DNA of 64,000 nucleotides from assembly GCF_021462285.1 (NCBI RefSeq), contig NZ_CP082787.1, positions 2,294,001 to 2,358,000 on the forward strand. The letters run 5' to 3'. A program made the position numbers and the translations under genes. Shown here one piece after another: positions 24,569 through 33,835 of the stretch. Position 1 is the first letter of the stretch, and every line of letters begins with the position of its first letter. Source of the stretch: Serratia entomophila (GTDB lineage Bacteria > Pseudomonadota > Gammaproteobacteria > Enterobacterales > Enterobacteriaceae). The notes below the pieces were generated by a model. The model was not told the DNA's origin. It saw only the letters and a program-made list of their open reading frames with translations, and made no database searches.

Positions 24569-26761
24569 TTACTTTTTGTCTGCCTCAGTGGTCGCCGTTT
24601 CCCGCGCGGCCTTTTTGGCTTTGGCGCGGGCGATGGCTGCCGCTACCGCCGCCTTGCGCGGATCTTCCGGCGCGGCGTCCTGCACCTCTGGCGCCGCGCT
24701 GTCGGCCTGCGCCGCTTCTTTCTTGGCCTTCACCCGCGCCAGCGCCGCGGCAACCGCCGCCTTGCGCGGATCTTCCGGCGCGGCGTCCTGCACCTCTGGC
24801 GCCGCGCTGTCGGCCTGCGCCGCTTCTTTCTTGGCCTTCACCCGCGCCAGCGCCGCGGCAACCGCCGCCTTGCGCGGATCTTCCGGCGCGGCGTCCTGCA
24901 CCTCTGGCGCTGCGCTGTCGGCCTGCGCCGCTTCTTTTTTGGCCTTCACCCGCGCCAGCGCCGCGGCGACCGCCGCCTTGCGCGGATCTTCCGGCGTGGC
25001 GTCCTGCACCTCTGGCGCTGCGCTGTCGGTCTGCGCCGCTTCTTTCCTGGCCTTCACCCGCGCCAGCGCCGCGGCAACCGCCGCCTTGCGCGGATCTTCG
25101 CCGTCAACGGTGGCGGCGGGGGCAGCCATCGCCTGAGTTTCCTGCTGGGCGCGGCGTTCGCGCGCCTGCGCCTTGCGCGCTTCACGGGCGGCGATCATTT
25201 CGCCGTTGTCCGGCAGCTGGCCGGTAACCGGTGCCGCCGTGGCTTCGGCGTTTTTGCTGCGCACCCGTGCCAGTGCGGCCTGCACGGCGTTTTGATCGTT
25301 GTCGGTCAGTTTGACCGCGGCTTTCTTATGGCGCTCTTCGCGCGCCAGTTTTTCACGTTCCAGCCGCGCCAGCTTGGCCTCATAGCGCGCCTTGGCTTCG
25401 GCGGTGCGCGCCGCTTCCTGATCGATAGCCTTGATTTCAGCCTTTTCCTGGCGGTAATACTGCACCAGCGGAATGTTGCTCGGGCAAACGAACGCACAGG
25501 CGCCGCACTCGATGCAGTCGAACAGGTTATGGTTGCGCGCCTTATCGTGTTCCTGGCCGCGGCTGAACCAGTAAAGCTGCTGCGGCAGCAGGCCTGCAGG
25601 GCAGGCGTCCACGCACAGACCGCAGCGGATACAGGATTGCTCATCCTCCTGCGGCGCCATTTCGTTTACCGTCGGCGCCAGTATGCAGTTGCTGATCTTC
25701 ACGATTGGCACATTGAGGGCGGGCAGGGTAAAGCCCATCAGCGGGCCGCCCATCACCACCATCTGCTGCGCCTGCGGCTGGAAACCGGCAAACTCCAGCA
25801 GGTGCTGCACCGGCGTGCCGATGCGCGCCCACAGGTTGCCCGGCCGGCTGAGCGCTTCGCCGGTCAGGGTCACTACGCGCTCGATCAGCGGCTCGCCGTC
25901 GACGATGGCGCGCTTGATGGCAAAGGCGGTGCCGACGTTTTGCATCAGCACGCCGATGGCGGAAGAGTGTTTGCCGTGCGGCACTTCCTTGCCGGTCAGG
26001 ATCTTGGTCAGCTGCTTGGCGCCGCCGGAAGGATATTTGGTCGGGATCACCCGCAGGTCTATGCCCTGCCGGCCGCGCAGCGCCTGCTTCAGCGCCGCGA
26101 TGGCTTCCGGTTTGTTGTCTTCGATGCCAATCAGGGTGATTTTAGGCTGCAGCAGATGGCGCAGGATCTGCGTGCCTTCGATAACCTGGTCGGCATGTTC
26201 CTGCATCAGGCGATCATCGGCAGTGATGTAGGGTTCGCACTCGGCGGCGTTGAGGATCAGCGTTTCCACGCCGCTCATGCCGCCCTGCAGCTTGCTGGCG
26301 GTCGGGAAACCCGCGCCGCCCAGGCCGGCGATGCCGGCCTGATGGATGCGTTGGATCAGCGCCGCCGCCGGCAGTTGGCGATAATCCGCCACCGGTTCGC
26401 GCTCGCACCAACGGTCTTCGCCGTCCGCCTCAAGGATCACGCACAGTTCGGCCAGCCCGGACGGGTGGGCGGTGATGTGCGGCCTGATGGCGCTGACGGT
26501 GCCGGAGGTGGGCGCATGGACCGGAACGGTGCGGCCGCGGCCGACGGTCAGCGGTTGGCCTTTCAGCACCCGATCGCCGGGGTTGACGCACAATTCGCCT
26601 TCCGGCCCCAGATGCTGTTGCAGCGGAATAATAAAGGTCGTGGGCAGTGGAGCGGCACGCAGCGGCACGCCGCTGGACTGAGTCTTCATTTCCGGCGGAT
26701 GGATCCCGCCATCGAAATCCCAAATCCGGTCTTTTTTAAAGGCGGCGAACAGATTAAGCAT
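24569..26761 (-). CDS. rsxC: Electron transport complex subunit RsxC with an Ala/Lys repeat tail
   Basis: A 730-aa protein, the NADH/flavin- and iron-sulfur-carrying subunit at the cytoplasmic face. After an RnfC N-terminal domain comes the NADH-binding SLBB-type region. The two 4Fe-4S motifs are [17 protein letters not shown] and [16 protein letters not shown] (about residues 380-430). The tail from about residue 460 is a long, charged helical region. It ends with a 36-residue unit, [19 protein letters not shown] plus a linker ending in EVQDAAP, repeated four times and then partly again. RsxC tails vary in length among enterics. The start overlaps the rsxB end by 8 nt. Confidence 0.95.
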   Translation of the reverse strand: MLNLFAAFKKDRIWDFDGGIHPPEMKTQSSGVPLRAAPLPTTFIIPLQQHLGPEGELCVNPGDRVLKGQPLTVGRGRTVPVHAPTSGTVSAIRPHITAHPSGLAELCVILEADGEDRWCEREPVADYRQLPAAALIQRIHQAGIAGLGGAGFPTASKLQGGMSGVETLILNAAECEPYITADDRLMQEHADQVIEGTQILRHLLQPKITLIGIEDNKPEAIAALKQALRGRQGIDLRVIPTKYPSGGAKQLTKILTGKEVPHGKHSSAIGVLMQNVGTAFAIKRAIVDGEPLIERVVTLTGEALSRPGNLWARIGTPVQHLLEFAGFQPQAQQMVVMGGPLMGFTLPALNVPIVKISNCILAPTVNEMAPQEDEQSCIRCGLCVDACPAGLLPQQLYWFSRGQEHDKARNHNLFDCIECGACAFVCPSNIPLVQYYRQEKAEIKAIDQEAARTAEAKARYEAKLARLEREKLAREERHKKAAVKLTDNDQNAVQAALARVRSKNAEATAAPVTGQLPDNGEMIAAREARKAQARERRAQQETQAMAAPAATVDGEDPRKAAVAAALARVKARKEAAQTDSAAPEVQDATPEDPRKAAVAAALARVKAKKEAAQADSAAPEVQDAAPEDPRKAAVAAALARVKAKKEAAQADSAAPEVQDAAPEDPRKAAVAAALARVKAKKEAAQADSAAPEVQDAAPEDPRKAAVAAAIARAKAKKAARETATTEADKK
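24651..25094. repeat. Tandem 108-bp repeats in the 3' end of rsxC
   Basis: The same block begins at 24651, 24759, 24867, 24975 and 25083, an exact 108-bp period. Four full units are followed by the start of a fifth. Units differ by only a few bases, and all keep the rsxC frame (36 codons each). Copy number should be prone to change by slippage or recombination, and assembly errors are possible here. Confidence 0.95.
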
Positions 26762-27326
26762 GTTGCTCCACGTGGATCACTTGCACCGGGATCGTCTTCA
26801 TGTCCCACTTCCAGTTGGCGGTAGTGGTAGCGACCGGTCGCATTTCAATACAGTCGGTAGGGCACGGTGCGACGCACAGGTCGCAGCCGGTACAGAGGTC
26901 GGTAATCACGGTGTGCATGGCGCGGGTGGCGCCGACGATGGCGTCCACCGGGCAGGCCTGAATGCACTTGGTGCAGCCGATGCAGTTGGCTTCGTCGATA
27001 TAGGCGACCTGGCGCACCGGCTCGGCGGCGGCTTCGCTGCCCAGCGGCTGCGGCTCGACGTTGAGCAGTTCGGCCAGCTTCAGCATGACCTGCTCGCCGC
27101 CGGGGGCGCATTTGTTGATCATCTCGCCGTTGGCCACCGCCTCGGCGTAAGGGCGGCAACCCGGGTAGCCGCACTGGCCGCACTGGCTTTGCGGCAGGAT
27201 CTCGTCGACCTGCTCGGCGACCGGATCCTCTTCCACCTCAAAGCGGCGCGCGGCGAAGCCGAGCACCAGGCCGAACAGCAAACCCAGCGCGCTTAGAGCC
27301 GCGATAGCAATCCACAACGCGCTCAT
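26754..27326 (-). CDS. rsxB: Electron transport complex subunit RsxB (ferredoxin)
   Basis: A 190-aa iron-sulfur protein. Residues 1-26 form one membrane anchor. A Fe-S domain follows with [15 protein letters not shown] and a further Cys in INKCAPGG. Then come two ferredoxin-type 4Fe-4S motifs: [16 protein letters not shown] and [16 protein letters not shown]. It accepts electrons within the Rsx complex. It overlaps rsxA by 1 nt and rsxC by 8 nt, indicating a tight operon. Confidence 0.96.
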   Translation of the reverse strand: MSALWIAIAALSALGLLFGLVLGFAARRFEVEEDPVAEQVDEILPQSQCGQCGYPGCRPYAEAVANGEMINKCAPGGEQVMLKLAELLNVEPQPLGSEAAAEPVRQVAYIDEANCIGCTKCIQACPVDAIVGATRAMHTVITDLCTGCDLCVAPCPTDCIEMRPVATTTANWKWDMKTIPVQVIHVEQHA

Positions 27327-27907
27327 TAGAATTTCACCAGCCCGGTAAAGCCCATAAAGGCCAGCGACATCAGCCCGGCGGTAATCAAGGCAATAGAAGA
27401 GCCGCGGAACGGCGCCGGCACATCGGCCACGGCCAGGCGTTCGCGGATGGCAGCGAACAGCACCATCACCAATGAGAAGCCGGCGGCGGCGCTGAAACCA
27501 TAGACCGCAGACTGCAGGAAGTTATAGCCGAGGTTGACGTTAAGCAAGGCCACGCCGAGCACCGCGCAGTTGGTGGTGATCAGCGGCAGGAAGATGCCCA
27601 GCAGGCGATACAGCGCCGGGCTGGTTTTACGCACCACCATCTCGGTGAATTGCACCACCACGGCGATCACCAGAATGAATGACAGCGTGCGCAGGTACAC
27701 CAGATCCAGCGGAACCAGAATAAAGGTGTTGATCACCCAGGCGCTGACGGAGGCCAGCGTCATCACGAAGGTGGTGGCCATCCCCATGCCGATGGCGCTT
27801 TCCAGCTTTTTGGAAACGCCGAGGAACGGGCACAGGCCAAGGAACTTCACCAGGACGAAGTTGTTCACCAGTACGGTGCCGACAAACAGGAGCAGGTATT
27901 CGGTCAT
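27326..27907 (-). CDS. rsxA: Electron transport complex subunit RsxA
   Basis: A 193-aa inner-membrane subunit with six helices. Family segments are [28 protein letters not shown] (about residues 15-42) and [15 protein letters not shown], each with a conserved cysteine. It is the first gene of the rsxABC unit. The upstream 145 nt should carry the operon promoter. Rsx uses a cation or proton gradient with NAD(P)H to keep SoxR in the reduced, inactive form in E. coli. Confidence 0.96.
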   Translation of the reverse strand: MTEYLLLFVGTVLVNNFVLVKFLGLCPFLGVSKKLESAIGMGMATTFVMTLASVSAWVINTFILVPLDLVYLRTLSFILVIAVVVQFTEMVVRKTSPALYRLLGIFLPLITTNCAVLGVALLNVNLGYNFLQSAVYGFSAAAGFSLVMVLFAAIRERLAVADVPAPFRGSSIALITAGLMSLAFMGFTGLVKF

Positions 27908-28052
27908 TGCGATGCCTAAAAAAATAAAAGCCGCCTATTATCGGGAATTGGCGGCGTAACGACAACACATGTATAGCAGGGTTATTGCTCTTTTTGGCCT
28001 GTTTTGGCGAAAATTTACACAACAAACCAGATAAAACGTGCTACAAGGGCGC

Positions 28053-28493
28053 TCACCTTTCGGTAAAGGTCCCTTTGACCCGCTGCGATCGTTTCATATA
28101 CGGCACCAGCAGCGCCGCCATCAGCAGCGGCCAGCCCAGGCTGCGCACCGCGATTTCATCCGGCACCGGCGCAAACATGAAGGCTTTGATCGCCAGCAGC
28201 ACCGTTACCAGCAGCCATGCCAGGAACAGCTTGGGGAAACGCTGCGAGCGGTGGCAGAACAGCCACAGCAGCCACAGGGTGAAACACCACATCGCCAGGG
28301 TCGTCAGCACCGAGAAATACCACTGCAGGGTAAAAGCCTGAGCGTTGGTCAGCAGGTATTCGCGCGATTCCGGCATGAAAATCGCCATGGCGTACAGGAG
28401 CAGCATCAGGCTGGCGCTGAGCAAGGTAACGATCAGATAGGCCATCGGGGCCAGCAACCAACCGCCGATACGGGAGTATTCAGCTTGGGACAT
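28053..28493 (-). CDS. ydgK: DUF2569 inner-membrane protein YdgK
   Basis: A 146-aa protein with four hydrophobic segments and the DUF2569 features (EYSRIGGWLLAPMAYLIV at the start and SLGWPLLMAALLVPYMKRSQRVKGTF at the end). The function is unknown. AGGAAG precedes the ATG at 28493; a start 39 nt upstream has no such site. It lies upstream of rsxA on the same strand, as in E. coli, though the small gene ydgT found there is absent. Confidence 0.9.
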   Translation of the reverse strand: MSQAEYSRIGGWLLAPMAYLIVTLLSASLMLLLYAMAIFMPESREYLLTNAQAFTLQWYFSVLTTLAMWCFTLWLLWLFCHRSQRFPKLFLAWLLVTVLLAIKAFMFAPVPDEIAVRSLGWPLLMAALLVPYMKRSQRVKGTFTER

Positions 28494-28751
28494 AAACGGC
28501 TTCCTGAATGAAACAGAGGTAACAGGCGGCATAGCTTAGCGGGTAATGCGGGGTTCGTCATCAATATCAAACGGATGGCGCGCGGGAAAGGGCGCAGGCA
28601 GCACGTTTGGCTACCGGTTGCCGGCAAAAGCCCGCGAGAAGGGCCGCGCATCGCCCGGTATTAACATTACATTTACTTCTTGTTCCCGCCTGCATCATGG
28701 TGTCAAATCGCAAGAGTCCGTCTGGAGTCAGTAACCTGTAGAGGAAACACC

Positions 28752-29792
28752 ATGGCTGAGAAAATTCGGGTTGGGCTGGTCGGCTACGGCTACGCCGGCA
28801 AAACCTTTCATGCACCCTTGATCGCAGGTACGCCAGGCCTTGAGTTGGCGGCCGTTTCCAGCAGCGATGCCGCAAAGGTGCGCGCCGACTGGCCGTCGAT
28901 GGCGGTGGTTGACGATGCGCAGGCGCTGTTCAGCGATCCCACCCTTGATCTGGTCGTCATCCCCACGCCCAACGATACTCACTTCCCGCTGGCGCAGCAG
29001 GCGTTGGCGGCCGGCAAACATGTGGTGGTAGACAAACCTTTTACCGTGACGCTGTCACAGGCAAAAACGCTGCAGCAGCAGGCGCAGCAGAGCGGTTTGC
29101 TGCTCTCGGTGTTCCACAACCGCCGCTGGGACAGTGACTTCCTCACGCTCAAGGCGCTGCTTAAAGACGGCGTTTTAGGCGAGGTGGTTTACTTCGAATC
29201 GCATTTCGACCGCTTCCGCCCCGAGGTGCGCCAGCGCTGGCGCGAACAGGGCGGCGTCGGCAGCGGGGTCTGGTATGATTTAGCGCCGCATTTAATCGAT
29301 CAGGCGTTGCAGCTGTTCGGCAAGCCGGACCGGTTATTCGTCGATTTGGGCGAGCTGCGCCCGGGCGCACAGGCGGTGGATTATTTCCACGCGTTGCTGA
29401 GCTATGGCGATCGCCGGGTGGTGCTGCACGCCACCCTGCTGGCCGCGGCGGAAAGCGCGCGCTACATCGTGCAGGGTACGCGCGGCAGCTATATCAAGTT
29501 CGGTCTGGATCCGCAGGAGGATCGGCTGAAGGCCGGCGAGCGCCTGCCGCAGGCCGACTGGGGTTATGATATGCGCGAAGGAGTGGTGACGCTGTCACGT
29601 GATGGGCTGTTGGCCGAACGGCCGCTGCTCAATATACCCGGTAATTACCCGGCCTATTACGCCGCCATTCGCGATGCCATCAGCGGCGTGGGCGAAAATC
29701 CGGTTCCGGCCGCCGATGCGATAGCCGTGATGGAACTGATCGAGCTGGGTATCGAGTCCGCCCAGCGGCAGCAGGCGTTGCCGGTGGTTTAA
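28752..29792 (+). CDS. ydgJ: Gfo/Idh/MocA family oxidoreductase YdgJ
   Basis: A 346-aa NAD(P)-dependent oxidoreductase. The Rossmann domain begins RVGLVGYGYAGKTFHAPLI. VVDKPFTVTLSQA contains the conserved Lys-Pro of the active site. SVFHNRRWDSDFLTLK and WYDLAPHLIDQALQLFG carry the conserved Asp and His. It matches the YdgJ subfamily, whose physiological substrate is unknown; sugars or inositol-like compounds are usual for the superfamily. AGAGGAAA precedes the ATG at 28752. A terminator follows. Confidence 0.92.
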   Translation: MAEKIRVGLVGYGYAGKTFHAPLIAGTPGLELAAVSSSDAAKVRADWPSMAVVDDAQALFSDPTLDLVVIPTPNDTHFPLAQQALAAGKHVVVDKPFTVTLSQAKTLQQQAQQSGLLLSVFHNRRWDSDFLTLKALLKDGVLGEVVYFESHFDRFRPEVRQRWREQGGVGSGVWYDLAPHLIDQALQLFGKPDRLFVDLGELRPGAQAVDYFHALLSYGDRRVVLHATLLAAAESARYIVQGTRGSYIKFGLDPQEDRLKAGERLPQADWGYDMREGVVTLSRDGLLAERPLLNIPGNYPAYYAAIRDAISGVGENPVPAADAIAVMELIELGIESAQRQQALPVV

Positions 29793-29809
29793 AAACAAAA
29801 AATCATGTC

Positions 29810-29835
29810 GGCCCTGCGCAACGCCGGGCCTTTTT
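29810..29835 (+). terminator. Rho-independent terminator after ydgJ
   Basis: Stem GGCCC / GGGCC with an 11-nt loop that can pair further, followed by TTTTT. It lies 18 nt after the stop codon. Confidence 0.75.
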
Positions 29836-29863
29836 ACGGTTTTAATGCAAGGAATTTCACCTA

Positions 29864-30868
29864 ATGTCCTGGTTGCAGCGTCTGCGTATCGATAAATTTT
29901 TGCTGGTTTTGATTCTGGTGGTGATTGTCGCCTCGGTTTTCCCTTGCGAAGGCATCTGGAAAACCTTCTTTGAGCGGCTGACCACCGCCGCTATCGCATT
30001 GCTGTTCTTTATGCACGGCGCCAAGCTGTCGCGCGAGGCGATCATCGCCGGCATGAGCCACTGGAAGCTGCATCTGGTGGTGTTTCTCAGCACCTTTGCG
30101 CTGTTCCCGCTGCTGGGGCTGGCGATGAACCTGATGGTGCCGGGCCTGATGACGCCGACGGTCTACCTCGGTTTCCTCTACCTGTGCGCGCTGCCGGCAA
30201 CGGTGCAGTCGGCTATCGCCTTTACCTCGGCGGCGGGCGGCAACGTGGCGGCGGCGATCTGCAGCGCCTCGGCTTCCAGCATTCTCGGCGTGTTCCTGTC
30301 GCCGCTGCTGGTGGGCGCGCTGATGCATACCCAGGGCGGCAATACCGACGTGCTGCACGCCATCGGCTCGATAGTTCTGCAGCTGATGGTGCCGTTCATC
30401 ATCGGCCATCTGGCGCGGCCGCTGATCGGCAAATGGGTCGATCGCCACCGCAAGCTGATCAATCTCACTGACCGGTCATCGATACTGCTGGTGGTGTATA
30501 CCGCCTTCAGCGCAGCGGTGGTGGAAGGCATTTGGCAGCGGATCGACGGCTGGTCGCTGCTGACCATTCTGGTGATGTCGCTGGTGCTGCTGACGGTGGT
30601 CTTGATCATCAACACCTACGCGGCGCGCTGGCTGGGATTCGATACCGCCGACGAGATCACCATCGTGTTCTGCGGTTCCAAAAAGAGCCTGGCAAACGGT
30701 ATCCCGATGGCCAACGTGCTGTTCCCGGCCGCGGCGGTGGGGGCCATGGTGCTGCCGCTGATGATTTTCCACCAGGTGCAGCTGATGGTCTGCGCGGTGT
30801 TGGCGCAGCGCTATGCGCGCAAAACCGCCAAACAGCGGGCGGAAGCGGAAGCGCTGACGGCGAAATGA
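29864..30868 (+). CDS. yfeH: Bile acid:sodium symporter family protein YfeH
   Basis: A 334-aa membrane protein with about ten helices, closely resembling E. coli YfeH of the BASS superfamily. Shared blocks are ERLTTAAIALLFFMHGAKLSREAIIAG, LPATVQSAIAFTSAAGGNVAAAICSASAS and ADEITIVFCGSKKSLANGIPMANVLFP. The crossover-motif residues for sodium binding lie in the latter two. The physiological substrate is not known. It is not next to ydgJ in E. coli, so this is a local rearrangement. A hairpin follows, shared with add. Confidence 0.92.
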   Translation: MSWLQRLRIDKFLLVLILVVIVASVFPCEGIWKTFFERLTTAAIALLFFMHGAKLSREAIIAGMSHWKLHLVVFLSTFALFPLLGLAMNLMVPGLMTPTVYLGFLYLCALPATVQSAIAFTSAAGGNVAAAICSASASSILGVFLSPLLVGALMHTQGGNTDVLHAIGSIVLQLMVPFIIGHLARPLIGKWVDRHRKLINLTDRSSILLVVYTAFSAAVVEGIWQRIDGWSLLTILVMSLVLLTVVLIINTYAARWLGFDTADEITIVFCGSKKSLANGIPMANVLFPAAAVGAMVLPLMIFHQVQLMVCAVLAQRYARKTAKQRAEAEALTAK

Positions 30869-30871
30869 AAC

Positions 30872-30894
30872 ATGGGCGCGGTTTTCGCGCCCAT
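30872..30894. terminator. Hairpin between convergent yfeH and add
   Basis: Perfect 9-bp stem ATGGGCGCG / CGCGCCCAT with a GTTTT loop, between two convergent stop codons. There is no T-tract on either strand. Confidence 0.5.
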
Positions 30895-30899
30895 TGCTA

Positions 30900-31898
30900 T
30901 CAGGCTTGCACTTTGTCGCGCAGGGCCTGTTTTTCCTGTTCGCTGAGGAACGCCATTTTCAGGCCGTTTTCCTGCGCGGTGCGGATCTCCGCCGGCGTCA
31001 ACCCGGCCTGCGGCGCAGCGACGCGGTATTCGTGTTCGATCTCGATGCCCTGAACCGCCGGATCGTCGGTGTTGATCGACGCCAGCACGCCGTGGCGCAG
31101 GAACTTGGCCAGCGGATGCTGCGCCAACGACGACACCGTGCTGGTCTGAATGTTGGAGGTGAGGCAGGATTCGATGCCGATGCCGTGCTCCGCCAGAAAG
31201 TCCATCAGCGCCGGATCCTCGACGGCCTTAACCCCGTGGCCGATGCGCTCGGCACCCAGCTCGCGGATCGCCTGCCAGATGCTTTCCGGGCCGGCGGCTT
31301 CGCCCGCATGCACGGTGATGCGCAGGCCGGCGTCGCGTGCGCGGTTGAAATGGCTGAGGAACAGGCTGCCGGGGAAGCCCAGCTCGTCGCCCGCCAGATC
31401 CAGCGCGGTAATGCCGTCGCGGTGCGCCAGCAGGCCCTCCAGCTCTTGCAGGCAGGCGGCCTCGCCGAAGGTGCGGCTCATGATGCCAATCAGGCGGATA
31501 TCGATGCCGCGGTCACGGCAGCCGGAACGAATGCCGTCAATCACCGCTTCCACCACGCCAGCCACCGGCAGCCGGTGTTTCATCGCCATGTAATAGGGCG
31601 AGAAACGCAGCTCCGCGTAGTGCAGACCGGCGTTGGCCGCATCTTCGACGTTTTCGTACGCCACCCGGCGGCAGGCGTCCAGGTTGCCCAGCACCGCCAC
31701 GCCCCAGTCCAGCTTTTGCAGAAAGCTGACCAGATCGGGTTCGGCATGGGTGATTTGCACGTGCGGGCGCAGCGCTTCCAGATCGTTTGCGGGCAGCGCG
31801 AGGTTGAACTGGCGGCCAAGATCGAGAATGGTTTGCGCGCGGATGTTGCCGTCGAGGTGGCGGTGGATATCGGTAAGCGGTAGGCGGGAGTCGATCAT
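30900..31898 (-). CDS. add: Adenosine deaminase Add
   Basis: A 332-aa zinc-dependent enzyme converting adenosine (and deoxyadenosine) to inosine. The first zinc histidines are in [20 protein letters not shown] and [16 protein letters not shown] hold the catalytic Glu and a zinc His. [11 protein letters not shown] carries the proton-shuttling His, and SINTDDPAV the last zinc-ligand Asp pair. The ATG at 31898 gives [14 protein letters not shown] as in E. coli; upstream in-frame GTG lacks a ribosome site. A DeoR-type regulator gene lies immediately upstream on the same strand. Confidence 0.97.
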   Translation of the reverse strand: MIDSRLPLTDIHRHLDGNIRAQTILDLGRQFNLALPANDLEALRPHVQITHAEPDLVSFLQKLDWGVAVLGNLDACRRVAYENVEDAANAGLHYAELRFSPYYMAMKHRLPVAGVVEAVIDGIRSGCRDRGIDIRLIGIMSRTFGEAACLQELEGLLAHRDGITALDLAGDELGFPGSLFLSHFNRARDAGLRITVHAGEAAGPESIWQAIRELGAERIGHGVKAVEDPALMDFLAEHGIGIESCLTSNIQTSTVSSLAQHPLAKFLRHGVLASINTDDPAVQGIEIEHEYRVAAPQAGLTPAEIRTAQENGLKMAFLSEQEKQALRDKVQA

Positions 31899-32012
31899 GA
31901 TTGGCACTCGTTATTTTGTTGTAGGTAAAGTGCAGATCAGTATAAAAACAAACTGATGAAAATTGCCATCACGTTACATAAAAAAGTGATGGCAGTCACA
32001 AATAATGCCCAA

Positions 32013-32768
32013 TCAGGCTTTCAGAACGCTAACGCCGGCCTGCTGCAACGGCGCAATCAGCGCGTCGTCGGTGGCGTGTTCGACGATAACGGTCTGCGCC
32101 AGGCTGATATCGCCAATGGCATACTGCGAGGCGGCGTTGAGCTTGGCGGCGGAGGCCAATACTACGGTTTCCGCCGCTCGCGCCGCCAGCGCGCGCTTGA
32201 TATAGGCCTCTTCCAGATCGCCGGTGCTCAGCCCGGCGGTGGGGTGCACGCCGGTGACGCCCATAAAGTAGATATCGGCGCGGATATGCGACATCGCCTC
32301 CACCGCGGCGGCGCCGACGCTGACGATCGAATGCTTGTACAAGCGGCCGCCGATCAGGATCACCTCCACCGACGGGTGCTCAACCAACCCGACCGCCACG
32401 CTGGGGCTGTGGGTGACGATGGTGGCGTTCAGAGTGGGCGGCAGCTGTTTCACCAGCTCGGCGGAGGTGGTGCCGCCGTCGATAATCACCACCTGGCCGG
32501 GAAGGATCATCGCCGCGGCGGCCTTGGCTATTGCGCGCTTGGCGCCGGATTCCAACTTATTGCGTTCGGCAAAGCTGGCGATGGCGGAAGACACCGGCAG
32601 CGCGCCGCCGTGCACCCGCTGCAGCAGGCCTTCGGCGTCCAGCTCACGCAGATCGCGGCGCAGGGTGTCTTCCGATAGCCCGAACATTTCGCTGAGCTGC
32701 TTGGCCAGCACCTGCCCGTCCTGGGCCAGTTTTTCCAGAATGATTTTTTTGCGTTGGCTGGTGAGCAT
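32013..32768 (-). CDS. DeoR family transcriptional regulator
   Basis: A 251-aa regulator. The N-terminal HTH is LTSQRKKIILEKLAQDGQVLAKQLSEMFGLSEDTLRRDLRELDAEG, ending in the DeoR hallmark LLQRVHGGA. The C-terminal DeoRC sugar-phosphate isomerase-like sensor domain has VIIDGGTTSAEL and FMGVTGVHPTAGLST. The effector is likely a phosphorylated sugar or nucleoside derivative. GAGGAT precedes the ATG at 32768. It is divergent from nudK; the gap holds phased CACGA repeats of DeoR-operator type. It lies upstream of add but with its own stop 114 nt before add. Confidence 0.9.
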   Translation of the reverse strand: MLTSQRKKIILEKLAQDGQVLAKQLSEMFGLSEDTLRRDLRELDAEGLLQRVHGGALPVSSAIASFAERNKLESGAKRAIAKAAAAMILPGQVVIIDGGTTSAELVKQLPPTLNATIVTHSPSVAVGLVEHPSVEVILIGGRLYKHSIVSVGAAAVEAMSHIRADIYFMGVTGVHPTAGLSTGDLEEAYIKRALAARAAETVVLASAAKLNAASQYAIGDISLAQTVIVEHATDDALIAPLQQAGVSVLKA

Positions 32769-32795
32769 GGCGCGATCCTCGTTAAATTTTCTCTG

Positions 32796-32831
32796 CACGA
32801 AATATCTTGATCATACACGAAATTGCACGAT
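32796..32831. promoter_or_regulatory. Helically phased CACGA direct repeats, candidate DeoR-type operator
   Basis: CACGAAAT occurs at 32796-32803 and 32816-32823, and CACGATA begins at 32826. Starts are separated by exactly 20 and 10 bp, so all three face the same side of the helix. DeoR-family regulators often bind direct repeats with a TTTCG (CGAAA) core. The array is centred in the gap between the divergent regulator and nudK genes. Confidence 0.55.
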
Positions 32832-32869
32832 AGTATCAATTTCCTTTCCTGCATGACGGAGTTGCATCA

Positions 32870-33466
32870 ATGATAGCCACCAAAGATCGGGTTCGCATTG
32901 TCGAAACCCGGGTGTTGTCCGACGACTGGTACCTGCTGAAAAAAACCACTTTCGACTTTCTGCGCCGCGACGGCGTCTGGCAGCGGCAGAGCCGCGAAAC
33001 CTACGATCGCGGCGATGGCGCCGTCATTTTGCTGTTTAATCGGGCAGCACAATCGGTGGTGTTGACCCGCCAATTCCGCTTCCCGGTGTTCGTCAACGGC
33101 CACGACGGCATGCTGATTGAGGCCGCCGCCGGGCTGTTGGACAACGCCTCGCCGGAAGAACGCATCCGCGCCGAGGTGGAAGAAGAAACCGGCTATAGCG
33201 TGCAAAACGTGCAAAAGGTGTTCGAAGCCTACATGAGCCCCGGCTCGGTGACCGAAAAGCTGCACTTTTTTGTCGGCGAATACCGGGCGGCCGATCGGAT
33301 TAACGGCGGCGGCGGGGTGGAAGCCGAAGGGGAAGATCTTGAGGTGCTGGAATTGCCGTTGGAGCAAGCGCTGCAGGCGATTCGCCAGGGCACTATCGTC
33401 GACGCCAAAACCATCATGCTGCTGCAGTATGTCGCGCTTAACCGCACTCTGGAGAACCGCCCATGA
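32870..33466 (+). CDS. nudK: Nudix hydrolase, NudK-like (GDP-mannose pyrophosphatase)
   Basis: A 198-aa Nudix hydrolase of the ADP-ribose/GDP-mannose pyrophosphatase group; E. coli NudK has a similar length. The Nudix helix is GLLDNASPEERIRAEVEEET followed by GY. As in NudK, the usual RE pair is replaced after the arginine. MSPGSVTEKLHFFVGEY is the downstream family block. It hydrolyses GDP-mannose or related nucleotide sugars. GGAG lies 9 nt before the ATG. Its stop overlaps the DUF4406 gene start (ATGA), so the two are translationally coupled. Confidence 0.88.
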   Translation: MIATKDRVRIVETRVLSDDWYLLKKTTFDFLRRDGVWQRQSRETYDRGDGAVILLFNRAAQSVVLTRQFRFPVFVNGHDGMLIEAAAGLLDNASPEERIRAEVEEETGYSVQNVQKVFEAYMSPGSVTEKLHFFVGEYRAADRINGGGGVEAEGEDLEVLELPLEQALQAIRQGTIVDAKTIMLLQYVALNRTLENRP

Positions 33467-33831
33467 CCCCACAGCTGATTTTGATTGCCGGCCCTTACCG
33501 CAGCGGCACCGACGGCGACTCGCAACGCATCGCCGCTAACCTGCGGCGGCTGGAGCAGGCGGCGCTGCAGGTGTATCAGCGCGGCCACGTGCCGGTGATC
33601 GGCGAATGGCTGGCGCTGCCGCTGGCGGCCGCGGCCGGTTCAACCGAGCATGGCGACGCTATCTGCCAAGAATACCTTTATCCGGTGGCCCACCGGCTGA
33701 TCGCCCAGTGCCAGGCGGTGTACCGCATCGAGGGGGCGTCCGCCGGCGCGGACAAGGACGTGCAGGTGGCCAACGAGTGGGGGTTGGCGGTATATCACCG
33801 CCTGGAGGAGATCCCGCAGGCGGTGCGGTGA
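33463..33831 (+). CDS. DUF4406 family protein (nucleoside deoxyribosyltransferase-like)
   Basis: A 122-aa protein starting LILIAGPYRSGTDGD, the AGPY motif shared by DUF4406 and nucleoside 2-deoxyribosyltransferases. EGASAGADKDVQVANEWGLAVYHRLEEIP is the C-terminal family block. The Asp-containing SAGAD segment resembles a nucleotide-binding site. Activity is not established. Coupling to a Nudix hydrolase by a 4-nt overlap, and control by a DeoR-type regulator, suggest a joint role in nucleotide or nucleotide-sugar salvage; this is inference. Confidence 0.78.
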   Translation: MTPQLILIAGPYRSGTDGDSQRIAANLRRLEQAALQVYQRGHVPVIGEWLALPLAAAAGSTEHGDAICQEYLYPVAHRLIAQCQAVYRIEGASAGADKDVQVANEWGLAVYHRLEEIPQAVR

Positions 33832-33835
33832 CGCG

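Noticed and set aside
24551..26824. A 757-codon plus-strand open frame opposite rsxC
   Set aside because: It is antisense to the clearly conserved rsxC, is arginine-rich, and its repeats are the mirror of the rsxC repeats. No ribosome site.
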